This document shows positions 37,994 through 47,066 of a DNA stretch of 64,000 nucleotides, in pieces. The position numbers were made by a program, and so were the translations under genes. The stretch's first letter is position 1. Each line of letters opens with the position of its first letter. The DNA is from Nitrospinae bacterium CG11_big_fil_rev_8_21_14_0_20_45_15. Lineage in GTDB: Bacteria > Nitrospinota > Nitrospinia > Nitrospinales > VA-1. The notes under the pieces are model-generated. The model saw only the letters and a program-made list of their open reading frames with translations, did no database searches and was not told where the DNA came from. The DNA lies in assembly GCA_002787235.1 (NCBI GenBank), contig PCWG01000042.1, forward strand, positions 412,957 to 476,956, given 5' to 3'.

Positions 37994-39913
37994 TTATTTT
38001 TTATTACTGATGTCTTCAAACTCGGCGTCGACCACATCGTCATCCTGACCGGCTGAGCCTGACTCAGATCCATCGTTTCCACCGGTATCGGAACCTTCTC
38101 CTGCATCTGCTCCTGTTTGAGCTTTTGCATAGATGGTTTCTGCCAATTTGTGTGCAACTTCATTGAGTTTTTCTGTTTGCGCTTTGAGCACATCGGTTTC
38201 TCCCTCAAGGTGTTTTTTAGCTTCCTCAATGGCAGTTTCCGCGTCTTTAACAGCGTCTTCCGGAAGTTTGTCTTTATTGTCTCTGATGGTTTTTTCTGTG
38301 CTGTAAATCACAGAATCCAATTGGTTTTTCAGATCAATTTTCGCACGTCGTTCCTTATCCGCTTCGGCGTTCGCTTCCGCATCTTTGACCATATTTTCAA
38401 TGTCGCTGTCACTCAAACCGGTAGAATCGGTGATTGTGATTTTCTGCTCTTTATTGGTGCCTTTGTCTTTAGCAGAAACGTTGATGATTCCATTGGCATC
38501 GATATCAAAGGTGACTTCAATCTGTGGCATTCCCCGTGGTGCTGATGGGATTCCATCGAGATGAAATTTACCGAGTGAACGATTGTCTTTGGCCATTTCC
38601 CGCTCACCCTGTATTACGTTAATTTCTACACTGGGCTGATTGTCTGCCGCAGTGGAGAAAGTTTCGCTTTTTCGAGTTGGGATCGTCGTGTTTCGTTCGA
38701 TCAACTTCGTTGTGACTCCGCCAAGGGTTTCAATTCCCAATGAAAGAGGGGTGACGTCGAGTAAAAGAATATCTTTCACATCACCGGAAAGAACACCTGC
38801 CTGCACGGCTGCACCCAGAGCAACAACTTCATCTGGATTAACACCACGATGAGGTTCTTTTTTGAAGAAGTTTTTGACGGTTTCCTGAACAAGAGGAACT
38901 CGAGTCGATCCACCGACCAGTACCGCTTCATTGATATCTTCAGCTTTATGACCTGCATCTGCCAGAGCTTTTTTGCAAGGCTCCATGGATTTCGTGATCA
39001 AATCACTGATCATGGACTCAAATTTGGCTCGGCTCAATTTGACATTCAAATGCTTTGGACCGGTTGCATCCGCTGTGATGAAAGGCAGATTGATATCCGT
39101 TTCAGTTGTGCTTGAAAGCTCCATTTTTGCCTTCTCAGCCGCTTCTTTGAGGCGTTGAAGAGCCATATTATCTTTTGATAAGTCAATTCCCTGATCTTTT
39201 TTGAACTCGTTTATCAACCACACGATAACGAGTTGATCGAGGTTGTCTCCTCCCAAATGGGTATCGCCATTGGTAGACTTTACTTCAACCACATTATTTC
39301 CAACTTCGAGGATGGAAATATCAAAAGTTCCACCACCAAAATCGTAAACGGCGATTGTATGGTCATTGCTTTTGTCAAGGCCGTACGCCAAAGCCGAGGC
39401 TGTAGGCTCATTAATGATTCGTTTGACATCCAGTCCTGCTATTTTACCAGCATCTTTAGTGGCCTGCCGTTGCGCATCATTGAAATAGGCCGGAACCGTG
39501 ATGACGGCTTCTGTTACCGGTTCGCCCAAATAGGCTTCTGCAGATTTTTTAAGTTTCTGAAGAATCATTGCAGAAATTTCAGGCGGAGAATATTGTTTGC
39601 CGTTGATTGCAATTTTTACTTCACCCTTTGGGCCTGCAACAACCTTATAAGGCACCATTTTCTGCTCATCATTGACTTCATCAATGGATCGTCCCATGAA
39701 GCGTTTGACGGAGAAAATTGTATTTTCTGGATTAGCAATGGCTTGTCTTTTGGCTACCTGCCCAACAAGAATTTCGCCATCTTTTGTAAAAGCAACGACA
39801 GAGGGCGTGGTTCGGCTTCCTTCTTCGTTGAGTATAACTTTGGGCTCATTACCTTCCATTACGGCGATGACGGAGTTCGTCGTGCCCAAATCAATTCCAA
39901 CAATTTTTCCCAT
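37994..39913 (-). CDS. dnaK: Chaperone protein DnaK (Hsp70)
   Basis: Main Hsp70 chaperone, 639 residues. Nucleotide-binding domain: [16 protein letters not shown] at the N-terminus, [15 protein letters not shown], and [13 protein letters not shown]. Linker [16 protein letters not shown] follows, then the substrate-binding and lid domains and a Gly/Ser/Asp-rich tail ending [16 protein letters not shown] precedes the ATG and a consensus -35 lies about 110 nt upstream. It is the first gene of a dnaK-grpE-dnaJ cluster; no hrcA is seen. Confidence 0.97.
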   Translation of the reverse strand: MGKIVGIDLGTTNSVIAVMEGNEPKVILNEEGSRTTPSVVAFTKDGEILVGQVAKRQAIANPENTIFSVKRFMGRSIDEVNDEQKMVPYKVVAGPKGEVKIAINGKQYSPPEISAMILQKLKKSAEAYLGEPVTEAVITVPAYFNDAQRQATKDAGKIAGLDVKRIINEPTASALAYGLDKSNDHTIAVYDFGGGTFDISILEVGNNVVEVKSTNGDTHLGGDNLDQLVIVWLINEFKKDQGIDLSKDNMALQRLKEAAEKAKMELSSTTETDINLPFITADATGPKHLNVKLSRAKFESMISDLITKSMEPCKKALADAGHKAEDINEAVLVGGSTRVPLVQETVKNFFKKEPHRGVNPDEVVALGAAVQAGVLSGDVKDILLLDVTPLSLGIETLGGVTTKLIERNTTIPTRKSETFSTAADNQPSVEINVIQGEREMAKDNRSLGKFHLDGIPSAPRGMPQIEVTFDIDANGIINVSAKDKGTNKEQKITITDSTGLSDSDIENMVKDAEANAEADKERRAKIDLKNQLDSVIYSTEKTIRDNKDKLPEDAVKDAETAIEEAKKHLEGETDVLKAQTEKLNEVAHKLAETIYAKAQTGADAGEGSDTGGNDGSESGSAGQDDDVVDAEFEDISNKK

Positions 39914-39998
39914 GATCGAGAGTCCTTTCTTAGCTACAATTTATAATTATTTCATTTGTATATGAATTTGATAGTTTCATAGTGTTCGCGTTGCTTCC

Positions 39999-40027
39999 TA
40001 GATAAGATTGTTGAAAGTGAGTGTCAA
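39999..40027 (-). promoter_or_regulatory. Candidate dnaK promoter
   Basis: On the minus strand a perfect TTGACA (40022-40027) is followed after 17 nt by TATCTA (39999-40004; three of six -10 matches). No CIRCE inverted repeat (TTAGCACTC-N9-GAGTGCTAA) is present nearby, and no clear sigma32 element was recognised. Confidence 0.4.
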
Positions 40028-40205
40028 GCTTAGGAGAAATAAAATCATTTTTTTGCCCATTTAGTTTCGTTGCGCATTGGTAAAATCATTGCTATTTTAT
40101 GCGGGCTTGATCCTGTAAACTCGTATTATGGACCCAAATTCGATTTCATTTTTTTTAAGTGTTCGTTTATAATTCAAGTAAACCTATTAGATAAAAGGCG
40201 GATCA

Positions 40206-40577
40206 ATGGCGGAAGATAGAGAATTTACACGCGTTCCAATTCAGATTGAGGTTCACCTTAGTTCTGACAAAGGCATCGTAAAAACACTTAAAACAAAGGA
40301 TTTAAGTTTAAAAGGTGTTTTTGTTGAAGCCGATGAACAATGGCCCGAATCTACGGAATGTGATGTGTCTCTGACTTTGCAGGCGGCAGAACCTGTTGTT
40401 ATGGAATTCAAAGGTAAAGTTGAACGAAGCCTGAAAACGGGGATGGGGATTGAATTTTTGGAAATGGGTCTTGAAAGTTACGAACATCTGCAACAACTTT
40501 TACGATACAATTCCACTGAAACTGATAAAATTGATAGTGAAATAAGGACGCATGTGGGTTTGAAGAAAAAAGTCTAG
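40206..40577 (+). CDS. PilZ-domain protein
   Basis: A 123-residue stand-alone PilZ domain, a candidate c-di-GMP receptor. The DxSxxG motif is present (D32-x-S34-x2-G37, in KDLSLKGVFVE), with arginines (R5 and R9) where the RxxxR motif is expected. The beta-barrel strands and C-terminal helix are complete. It has AAGGCGG upstream of the ATG. It is separate from the following cytochrome gene by ~100 nt. Confidence 0.75.
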   Translation: MAEDREFTRVPIQIEVHLSSDKGIVKTLKTKDLSLKGVFVEADEQWPESTECDVSLTLQAAEPVVMEFKGKVERSLKTGMGIEFLEMGLESYEHLQQLLRYNSTETDKIDSEIRTHVGLKKKV

Positions 40578-40678
40578 TGTATTTCATGCTTTCATTTGTA
40601 TGGTTCAAATTCTATTTTAGCCTCAGTCAGTCTTTTGGTGACTAAATTAAATTCTTTTCTTTATATTTCTAGATATTA

Positions 40679-41935
40679 ATGGAAATGATTTCTGTAAGAA
40701 AAATTCAGTTTCTTATCCTTTTTGTTTGTCTTTTCAAATTTTCAAATCCGGTTTCTGCCAGCGAAAATTTGTTGCAGGATGGAGAAATTCTGTACCGTGA
40801 TTATTGTTCTCATTGTCATGGCGGAACAGGCGATGGCGATGGATACAATGCAGAGAATCTCGATAAGGAACCTGCTGAACTCTCCGATTTAAAATTCATT
40901 TCCAAAAAGACGAATGTTCAAATTTATCGTGTTATAGAGGGAGGCGGTAGAGGTGTAAAGAAATCTCACCTCATGCCCGCGTTTGGGAAAACTCTTTCTG
41001 AAAAAGAGATTTGGTCCCTTGTCTCATGGGTTCGTCATTTGGCTAAAGACGAATCTCACCCCGTGGAACTACCTGCCAATACTTCATCTAAAAAACCTAA
41101 GCGAATTTTAGTCGGGTCCGCTGACATAGAATTTTTTAGACGGTGGTTTTCAATTGAGGGCAAGAGTAAAAAGGCTAAAGAGTATGGTGAATTACTTTTT
41201 CAACGACAAAAAAGTTGTGTGGCCTGCCATCAGATAGATGAAGAGGGCGGCAAAGTGGGGCCAAACCTGTCTCGCTCTGCCTTTAATTATCCTCCAGAAT
41301 GGATTTACGCCTGGATAAAAAATCCACAAACGTTTCGGGCCGATTCAAAAATGCCCAATCTTAATTTGGATGACAAGCAAGCCTGGGCTCTTGTGGCCTA
41401 TCTCAGTGGACTTCACGAAGAAAATGAAGGGCTTCCTGAGGAATTGAGTGCTTTTTTGAAGATCGAAGGTGATCCTGAGAGAGGTAAGGCTTTGTTTTTC
41501 GATTTGAATGGCAAGGCAACTTGCTCGAAATGTCACACTGTCAAAGGGGTGGGCGGAGACGTTGGCCCCAATCTGAGTTACATCGGTACCAGCCGAAGTC
41601 GCGAATTTTTATTAGAATCGCTTTTGAAACCTGAAGCGGTGATCACATCCGGTTATTCTTCGGTCATGATCTTGACCAAGGATAAAAAGTTTATAACGGG
41701 AATCAAGAAAAACGAGTCGGCAGGGGGTATCGATTTGGTCAATAAGGACGGTGATCGCATTCATGTCCCGCGTGAGCAGATCAAAAAATCAAAAACTCAG
41801 AAAATTTCTATGATGCCTGGAAATTTTAAGGATATTCTCAGTCCCCAGGAAATCGCCGACTGCCTTGCCTTCCTAAAAACCCTCACAGCATCACAAATAA
41901 CATTTCCACCTGCGATCAAGTCAGCCGATAAATAG
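40679..41935 (+). CDS. Periplasmic triheme c-type cytochrome with Pirellula-type haem domain
   Basis: A 418-residue exported cytochrome. The signal peptide is ~1-28 (FLILFVCLFKFSNPVSA). Three CxxCH sites bind haem c: C43-H47, C180-H184 and C282-H286. The third domain, followed by LLESLLKPEAVITSGY and a small beta domain, matches the putative haem-binding domain described in Pirellula/Verrucomicrobium-type proteins. The first domain has the MPAFGKTLSEKEIW methionine-ligand loop. Partner and electron donor are unknown. A DUF2238 gene follows 48 nt downstream. Confidence 0.8.
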   Translation: MEMISVRKIQFLILFVCLFKFSNPVSASENLLQDGEILYRDYCSHCHGGTGDGDGYNAENLDKEPAELSDLKFISKKTNVQIYRVIEGGGRGVKKSHLMPAFGKTLSEKEIWSLVSWVRHLAKDESHPVELPANTSSKKPKRILVGSADIEFFRRWFSIEGKSKKAKEYGELLFQRQKSCVACHQIDEEGGKVGPNLSRSAFNYPPEWIYAWIKNPQTFRADSKMPNLNLDDKQAWALVAYLSGLHEENEGLPEELSAFLKIEGDPERGKALFFDLNGKATCSKCHTVKGVGGDVGPNLSYIGTSRSREFLLESLLKPEAVITSGYSSVMILTKDKKFITGIKKNESAGGIDLVNKDGDRIHVPREQIKKSKTQKISMMPGNFKDILSPQEIADCLAFLKTLTASQITFPPAIKSADK

Positions 41936-41983
41936 TCGTCCCTTAGCAAAAGGTGACTGAGTCAATAATTTTTGGAAATCACT

Positions 41984-42652
41984 ATGACTCATAAGAAGTT
42001 TTTTATCCCTTTATGGGTAAGTCTGGCTCTGGTATTCCTCTGGTCTCTTATTAACCCCCACGATTTATTTACTTGGTTCCTTGAAGTTTTTCCTGTAATC
42101 GCGGGTGTCATAATTCTTGTGTGTACCTATTCCAAATTTAAATTTACCCGGCTCTCCTATTTTCTATTGTGGTGTCATGCCATCATTCTTTTGATCGGCG
42201 GGCATTATACTTACGCTGAGGTTCCCTTTTTTAATTGGTTAAAAGACGTCTTTGAGCTCAGTCGTAATCATTACGATCGTGTGGGCCATCTCGCTCAAGG
42301 TTTTTTCCCTGCGATTGTTGCAAGAGAAATATTGTTGAGGACCTCTCCCTTGCGACCCGGAAAGTGGCTGTTTTTTTTAGTTACCTGTGTCTGTTTGTCT
42401 TTTAGTGCGTTTTATGAACTTATTGAATGGCGGGTAGCCGTCACCACAGGAACTGCCGCGGAGGCTTTTCTTGGTACTCAGGGAGATATTTGGGATACTC
42501 AATGGGATATGGCATTGGCTTTAGCGGGGGCAATCTTTTCGCTGTTGGTACTTGGAAAAATCCACGATACATTTTTGAAAAATATAAAAGGTCAAAGAAC
42601 TGATCAAATTCCTATTTCATTGGAGACTTCAAAGTCATCGGAAAGCACTTGA
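41984..42652 (+). CDS. DUF2238 (YjdF-like) inner-membrane protein
   Basis: A 222-residue polytopic membrane protein with about five to six TM segments. DUF2238 features include NHYDRVGHLAQGFFPAIVARE, FSAFYELIEWRVA and the DTQWDM motif with conserved acidic residues near the membrane face. Function of the family is unknown. The ATG at 41984 is preferred over an in-frame TTG at 41972. It follows the triheme cytochrome gene closely, hinting at co-expression. Confidence 0.75.
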   Translation: MTHKKFFIPLWVSLALVFLWSLINPHDLFTWFLEVFPVIAGVIILVCTYSKFKFTRLSYFLLWCHAIILLIGGHYTYAEVPFFNWLKDVFELSRNHYDRVGHLAQGFFPAIVAREILLRTSPLRPGKWLFFLVTCVCLSFSAFYELIEWRVAVTTGTAAEAFLGTQGDIWDTQWDMALALAGAIFSLLVLGKIHDTFLKNIKGQRTDQIPISLETSKSSEST

Positions 42653-42708
42653 TAAACGCTCTTGTTATAAGGAATTTGAGGAGATTTTGATTTGTTTGGG
42701 TTGCTGAA

Positions 42709-44595
42709 CTATTTCAAAACCATATCAAACCAGGAAGAGATGGCCATCTTCGTTCCTTGTTCACCTTCGGAACCGTTCCACACATTGAACGCAATCGGAG
42801 TGATTTTCCCTGGTTGAAACTGAACATCATTTTTCTTGTCGTCAGTGATCAATTTTCTTTTGATGACCAGATAATAACGTCCGTATTTGTATTGCACCTG
42901 AGATTTCAGGCTTTGGCTATTTTCGGATTGCTCTGCAATTGTTCCCAAGCCTTCTGCATTCATTTCAACAGCTTGATAGGGGGTTGATGTCCAACGCCAT
43001 AAATTTACGGGATGTTTAGGAGCACCGTTGAGAAAATAAGGCGTTTCGCTATTCAGATTTACTGGAAATTGCAGTGCAATGGCGTCGGGGAATTTCTGGC
43101 CTTTTAATTCTTTGGCTTCATGCTCTGCCTCATTCGTTTGCAGTTCTGGTGGCAATGGGGGGGGAGGGGACTCTTTAACTCGTTTGATATTTTCCAATAG
43201 CGGATCGTAGTTTGGATCGTCCCAATGAATATAAAAGGCCACTTCCTGCCCGTTATGAAGGCCCTTGACCACAACGCTGTCGGTTGTTGAGAAATAAGAC
43301 TTCTCCGCTTCCAGTATTTGCCCACCCAAGGGATAAAAATAAGATTCTGCTTGATTCCAGACAGGGTCCATAGGTTCTTCTGGAAGTTCTCCTGAGATAC
43401 GCTGAACTTTGAGCAGAGGCTTAATTTGGGGTTTGGTTTGAGGTGACAATGTAACGACGTAATTTACAATATCCCATATTTGCTCGTCCGTAAAGACACG
43501 CTCGGAAAACCTTGGCATGGCAGAGCTGGTTAGTCCGGTACGTATGGTTTTAAAAATTTGTTCTCTAGCTCCACCGCGCCGAAAGGTCCATGATTTGCTG
43601 AGGTTCCTTGGCCAAATGGCATCTGTTTCAATGTTGACGATTTTGTGAGTGGACATGCCATCACTACGTCCTTTGATTCCGTGACAACCGGAACAATTTT
43701 TAATATACAATTCCTTCCCGTTTGCACGGCTTTCCAGGGTAAAGGGATTCGCATCAGGTACGCTGATGATTTCATGCTCCTTTTTACGATCTATAAATTT
43801 CTGGTGCTTTGGGCTGACCGATTTCATGTACAGGATCAGACTTTCTTTATCACTTTTAGGCAAATGTTTCCAGGAAGGCATTGTTGTGCCGTTCATTCCA
43901 CGATCAAGAGCGGACATAATGTCTTCGTCGATTGGAAGTTTCCCAAAGGCTGTGGACCTTAGCTTGATATGACCTTTTGTCAAGTCTCTCGGCTGTGGAC
44001 TGGAATATGCGGCCGCTATGCCTTGACCATTTGCTTCATCTCCATGGCAAATGGCGCAATGTTCATTAAATAGGCTTTGACCTTTTTCAACGGTTGGAGT
44101 TTCGCTGGTTTGAGAATTCTCAAGTGCCAGCCGGGCTTTGACTTTGGTTTGTAAAAAATGAATCACTTGCCAGATTTGTTGCGGACTCAGTTGGTTTTCC
44201 CAGGCGGGCATTGCCGAATTCCAGGGCTTGAACTCAGGCGGCAAGCCTTTCCCCCCCTTGGCGATGCGCCAGAATATATAGGCATCGGTTTGGGTTAAGG
44301 GTGAGCTTTTGTGGATGAAACTGGCAGGCTTCGGAAAAAATCGGTCCGCCATAACACCATTGCCGTCGAGAAGGTCGCCATGGCATAGGAAACAATTCTG
44401 AAAATAGACTTCTTTTCCCGCTTGAAGGTTGCCAGCGTCAAGTGGGAGAGGATTTCTAAGATTCTTTAGTACAACAGTCTGTCCTTTCAGCACAATCGAG
44501 TCTGGAATCTGCGGGCGCAAAGTCGAAGCGTACGCAAATTGAAGACTCATTGCACCAAAAAAAATTGTACTGGCTATTAAGGCAATTCGGTTCAT
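42709..44595 (-). CDS. Triheme cytochrome c fused to an EB_dh-type haem-b domain
   Basis: A 628-residue exported protein. Signal peptide ~1-23. Three CxxCH haem c sites: C68-H72, C180-H184 and C301-H305, each in a separate cytochrome c domain with a later Met loop (SAMPAW, TTMPSW, SAMPRF). Residues ~395-625 form an ethylbenzene-dehydrogenase-type gamma domain like that of type II DMSO-reductase partners, including NxrC of nitrite oxidisers. The usual Met of the haem-b pocket (in a PYF-x-MG context) reads PYFLNG. No catalytic alpha/beta subunit is nearby. It lies 30 nt downstream of the first cupredoxin-like gene and probably shares its transcript. Confidence 0.8.
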   Translation of the reverse strand: MNRIALIASTIFFGAMSLQFAYASTLRPQIPDSIVLKGQTVVLKNLRNPLPLDAGNLQAGKEVYFQNCFLCHGDLLDGNGVMADRFFPKPASFIHKSSPLTQTDAYIFWRIAKGGKGLPPEFKPWNSAMPAWENQLSPQQIWQVIHFLQTKVKARLALENSQTSETPTVEKGQSLFNEHCAICHGDEANGQGIAAAYSSPQPRDLTKGHIKLRSTAFGKLPIDEDIMSALDRGMNGTTMPSWKHLPKSDKESLILYMKSVSPKHQKFIDRKKEHEIISVPDANPFTLESRANGKELYIKNCSGCHGIKGRSDGMSTHKIVNIETDAIWPRNLSKSWTFRRGGAREQIFKTIRTGLTSSAMPRFSERVFTDEQIWDIVNYVVTLSPQTKPQIKPLLKVQRISGELPEEPMDPVWNQAESYFYPLGGQILEAEKSYFSTTDSVVVKGLHNGQEVAFYIHWDDPNYDPLLENIKRVKESPPPPLPPELQTNEAEHEAKELKGQKFPDAIALQFPVNLNSETPYFLNGAPKHPVNLWRWTSTPYQAVEMNAEGLGTIAEQSENSQSLKSQVQYKYGRYYLVIKRKLITDDKKNDVQFQPGKITPIAFNVWNGSEGEQGTKMAISSWFDMVLK

Positions 44596-44625
44596 CTTTT
44601 AAATTGTATCCAAAGGTGTGTTGAT

Positions 44626-45489
44626 TTATTTTTTGCTCGGTGTGGCTTCATCTTCTTTGGCTGAACCCGGAACAATCGCATCTTTCTTAATTCGCCCTGA
44701 TTTAATGGTTTCATAATGCGGTCGAACCACGCCACCTGCTATAAATTCGATATCGATATTCAGTTTCGCATTGGGTTCAATTTTCACCATTCGTTCCTCT
44801 TTTTTCATCAGATAATGCCAGGCAACCAGTTTGTATTCTCCGGGAGGAATATTTGATAAATTATAAGACCCGTCGTTGCCTGTTAAGTGGTAATAAGGGT
44901 TTTGCACTCGAAAACCCCAGGTTTGCATGAATTCATGCATACCGCAAATCATCTGAAATATTTTGTAGTCTTTCATGAAGGTCACTTTACCTTCGATGAC
45001 TGTTTCTGGGGGAACCGGCAGGTTGGTGATGATTTTGCCACGTTCTTTTTGGTAGACTTGGCTGTTGTGCATTACGGCATCCTGATTGTCTACCTTGAAG
45101 ACCTCATCTTGTCTGACGATATTAACATCAGGAAAGAATTTACAATTCTCAGACAAAATGTTGATGGGTTTTTTATTGAAGGGCTTGCCCGCTTCGACTT
45201 GTTCGAGAGTAACAACCACATCTCGTAGTCCTCTGTTGGAATCGGTCTTAAAGTCTAGAAGCACTCGGTTCATCTCATCGTCGGTATCGACTTCAGCACA
45301 CATGTCTATATTTGGAAATAGAACGAGATGGTACACTCTGGGTTCGGGGGTTTCTCCCTGTAAAGTAACTTTTCCTGCTATGGAACCACCATTTTTTACC
45401 TCAATTTCCTGATAGCTCCAACTATTTTGAGCAAAAGCAAAGGTCATGAGGATACAAAACAAAAAACTGAAAAAATCTCTAATTCTCAT
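44626..45489 (-). CDS. Cupredoxin-like protein with C-terminal carboxypeptidase-regulatory-like domain (copy 1)
   Basis: A 287-residue exported protein (signal peptide ~1-20). An N-terminal beta domain has cysteines C64 and C116. A type-1-copper-like site follows: His141 (VMHNSQVY), then C182-x2-H185-x2-M188 (ICGMHEFM). Residues ~195-250 form a CarboxypepD_reg-like beta sandwich (GSYNLSNIPPGEYKLVAWH). Two paralogs lie at 45539 and 58361. It is 30 nt upstream of the EB_dh cytochrome and 49 nt downstream of copy 2. Copper binding is inferred from the ligand set and not shown; a redox or copper-carrier role is likely. Confidence 0.7.
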   Translation of the reverse strand: MRIRDFFSFLFCILMTFAFAQNSWSYQEIEVKNGGSIAGKVTLQGETPEPRVYHLVLFPNIDMCAEVDTDDEMNRVLLDFKTDSNRGLRDVVVTLEQVEAGKPFNKKPINILSENCKFFPDVNIVRQDEVFKVDNQDAVMHNSQVYQKERGKIITNLPVPPETVIEGKVTFMKDYKIFQMICGMHEFMQTWGFRVQNPYYHLTGNDGSYNLSNIPPGEYKLVAWHYLMKKEERMVKIEPNAKLNIDIEFIAGGVVRPHYETIKSGRIKKDAIVPGSAKEDEATPSKK

Positions 45490-45538
45490 TACTTAAAGCT
45501 CCATCCTGTAGGTTGGTTTTATTTACCGGTAGTTTGAA

Positions 45539-46216
45539 TTATTTTCCGGGGGGCAGATGGGAAAAATCGAAATCGACTGTTGCGCCTTTTTCAGTAACGG
45601 TCAAATCTTTTTCAATGCTTCCTAAACTTTCATGCCAAGCGGTTAGTTGGTATTTTCCGGGAGGAACATTGCCGATTTCAAAGTCCCCGTGCTGGTTTGT
45701 GACCGCATAAAATGAATTTTCTGTAACCACAATCCAGGCTGTCATCCAACTGTGAAGGTCGCATTCTACTTTAATGATCTCAGCTTCTTCCATTTCCTGT
45801 TCCAGTGGTTCCTGATTCGGAACAAACATAACATTGATGGGATCATTTTCAAAAGAGTAGGTATGCATATTGTGATTGATGGGATCCGAGGAGGAAATAA
45901 GCAGGTTGGATTCTTTTTTTATTGCCACAACATGAGGCTCGTATCGACATTTATTCTGGTTTAGTTTGGCGTTTTTATTTTTCCCCTTTAAATTTTTTCC
46001 CGATAGGGTGACAACTACGTTCTTCAGTCTGGATTTATCAACTAGAATGGTTTCCTCGGGTACGGTATCTCCGCAAGCTTTTTTGAACTTACCGGTCTCT
46101 ATAGCCGGTGCAGGTTCAAATTTCACGCTATATTTAGCTGTACCCTTGATGGAACCTGCAGTTGCCAGTCCTGTGAAAAATGGAATTGCCATTAAAATAA
46201 AAAATACGATTCGCAT
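45539..46216 (-). CDS. Cupredoxin-like protein with C-terminal carboxypeptidase-regulatory-like domain (copy 2)
   Basis: A 225-residue exported protein (signal peptide ~1-20), the shortest of the trio. Ligand pattern: cysteines C48 and C90 in the N-terminal beta region, H115 (INHNMHTY), and C152-x2-H155-x2-M158 (ECDLHSWM). A CarboxypepD_reg-like tail follows (GDFEIGNVPPGKYQLTAWHE). I used the ATG at 46216; a TTG two codons upstream is better spaced from AGGAAAGA and may be used. It is the first gene of a three-gene minus-strand set with copy 1 and the EB_dh cytochrome. Confidence 0.7.
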   Translation of the reverse strand: MRIVFFILMAIPFFTGLATAGSIKGTAKYSVKFEPAPAIETGKFKKACGDTVPEETILVDKSRLKNVVVTLSGKNLKGKNKNAKLNQNKCRYEPHVVAIKKESNLLISSSDPINHNMHTYSFENDPINVMFVPNQEPLEQEMEEAEIIKVECDLHSWMTAWIVVTENSFYAVTNQHGDFEIGNVPPGKYQLTAWHESLGSIEKDLTVTEKGATVDFDFSHLPPGK

Positions 46217-46482
46217 GAGCAAAGGGTCTTTCCTGTCTTGAACCTGAGGTTAAATTTTTCTTGGCAGTGAAGGGGGTGGTATTCACCCTCACTTCAAAGT
46301 ATCACACTTAAAACGAATAAAAAAGACTGCCTGTATTTTTTTTAAGATCAAAGATGTCGTTACTTTTTTACTTAACTATACAAGGCTTATAGTTTAGAAT
46401 CGAAGTAGACACGTAGTAATTAATAAGAGGGTTTTAGGCAATTTTTTATTCCTTCCATTTTAGTTTTAGAGGAAATTGAGTC

Positions 46483-46971
46483 ATGCACACAAAAATTATT
46501 TCATCATTCCTCATCTTTTTTTTATTCACCGTTCCCGCTTTTGCTGCGGCTCCGAAAGTGGGCGATGTTGCTCCAGATTTTTCTCTAAGCACCATTGATG
46601 GGAAAAATATTTCTTTAGAAAATTTGAAGGGTAAAGTTGTATTGCTTGGAATGTTCCATATTTGCGTTCCTTGTCGTCAGCAGGCTTTGGAATTTAACAA
46701 GGTGCTGAAAGAATTAAAAAATCCCGATTTCGTTGTGTTGGGTGTCAATACAGCGGGGGATTCATCAAAAGATGTGCAAGAGTATTTGAATGATTTTCCT
46801 GAGCCTGTTGGTTTTCCTTATTTGCTGGACCCCGACAGATCTATGAACAAGGCTTATATACAAAGGGATATGCCTACAGTATTGATCATTGGACGCGATG
46901 GCAAGCTCTTGGCCAGAACACCTTGGGTAAGTGCGGATCAATTGATTCCTTATCTGAAAAAGTTGTTATAG
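46483..46971 (+). CDS. TlpA/ResA-like periplasmic thioredoxin
   Basis: A 162-residue exported thioredoxin-fold protein with signal peptide ~1-21. The redox site is C61-V-P-C64 preceded by GMFHI where thioredoxin has W-C. PDFSLSTIDG and the later cis-Pro region DMPTVLIIG are typical of the TlpA/AhpC-TSA class. In relatives it reduces apocytochrome c cysteines or copper-site thiols, which fits the nearby haem and cupredoxin-like genes. GAGGAAA precedes the ATG. The barrel gene follows after 95 nt. Confidence 0.8.
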   Translation: MHTKIISSFLIFFLFTVPAFAAAPKVGDVAPDFSLSTIDGKNISLENLKGKVVLLGMFHICVPCRQQALEFNKVLKELKNPDFVVLGVNTAGDSSKDVQEYLNDFPEPVGFPYLLDPDRSMNKAYIQRDMPTVLIIGRDGKLLARTPWVSADQLIPYLKKLL

Positions 46972-47066
46972 AAATTTGAATTCCCGGATTTTCAGTAGTT
47001 TTTCAGTACGCTGCCGCCAACCCACTGGATCCATTGTCTGGATTTGGTTCTCTTAATTTCTGTTAA

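Noticed and set aside
39914-40205. CIRCE element upstream of dnaK
   Set aside because: GAGTG and similar half sites occur, but no TTAGCACTC-N9-GAGTGCTAA inverted repeat could be built.
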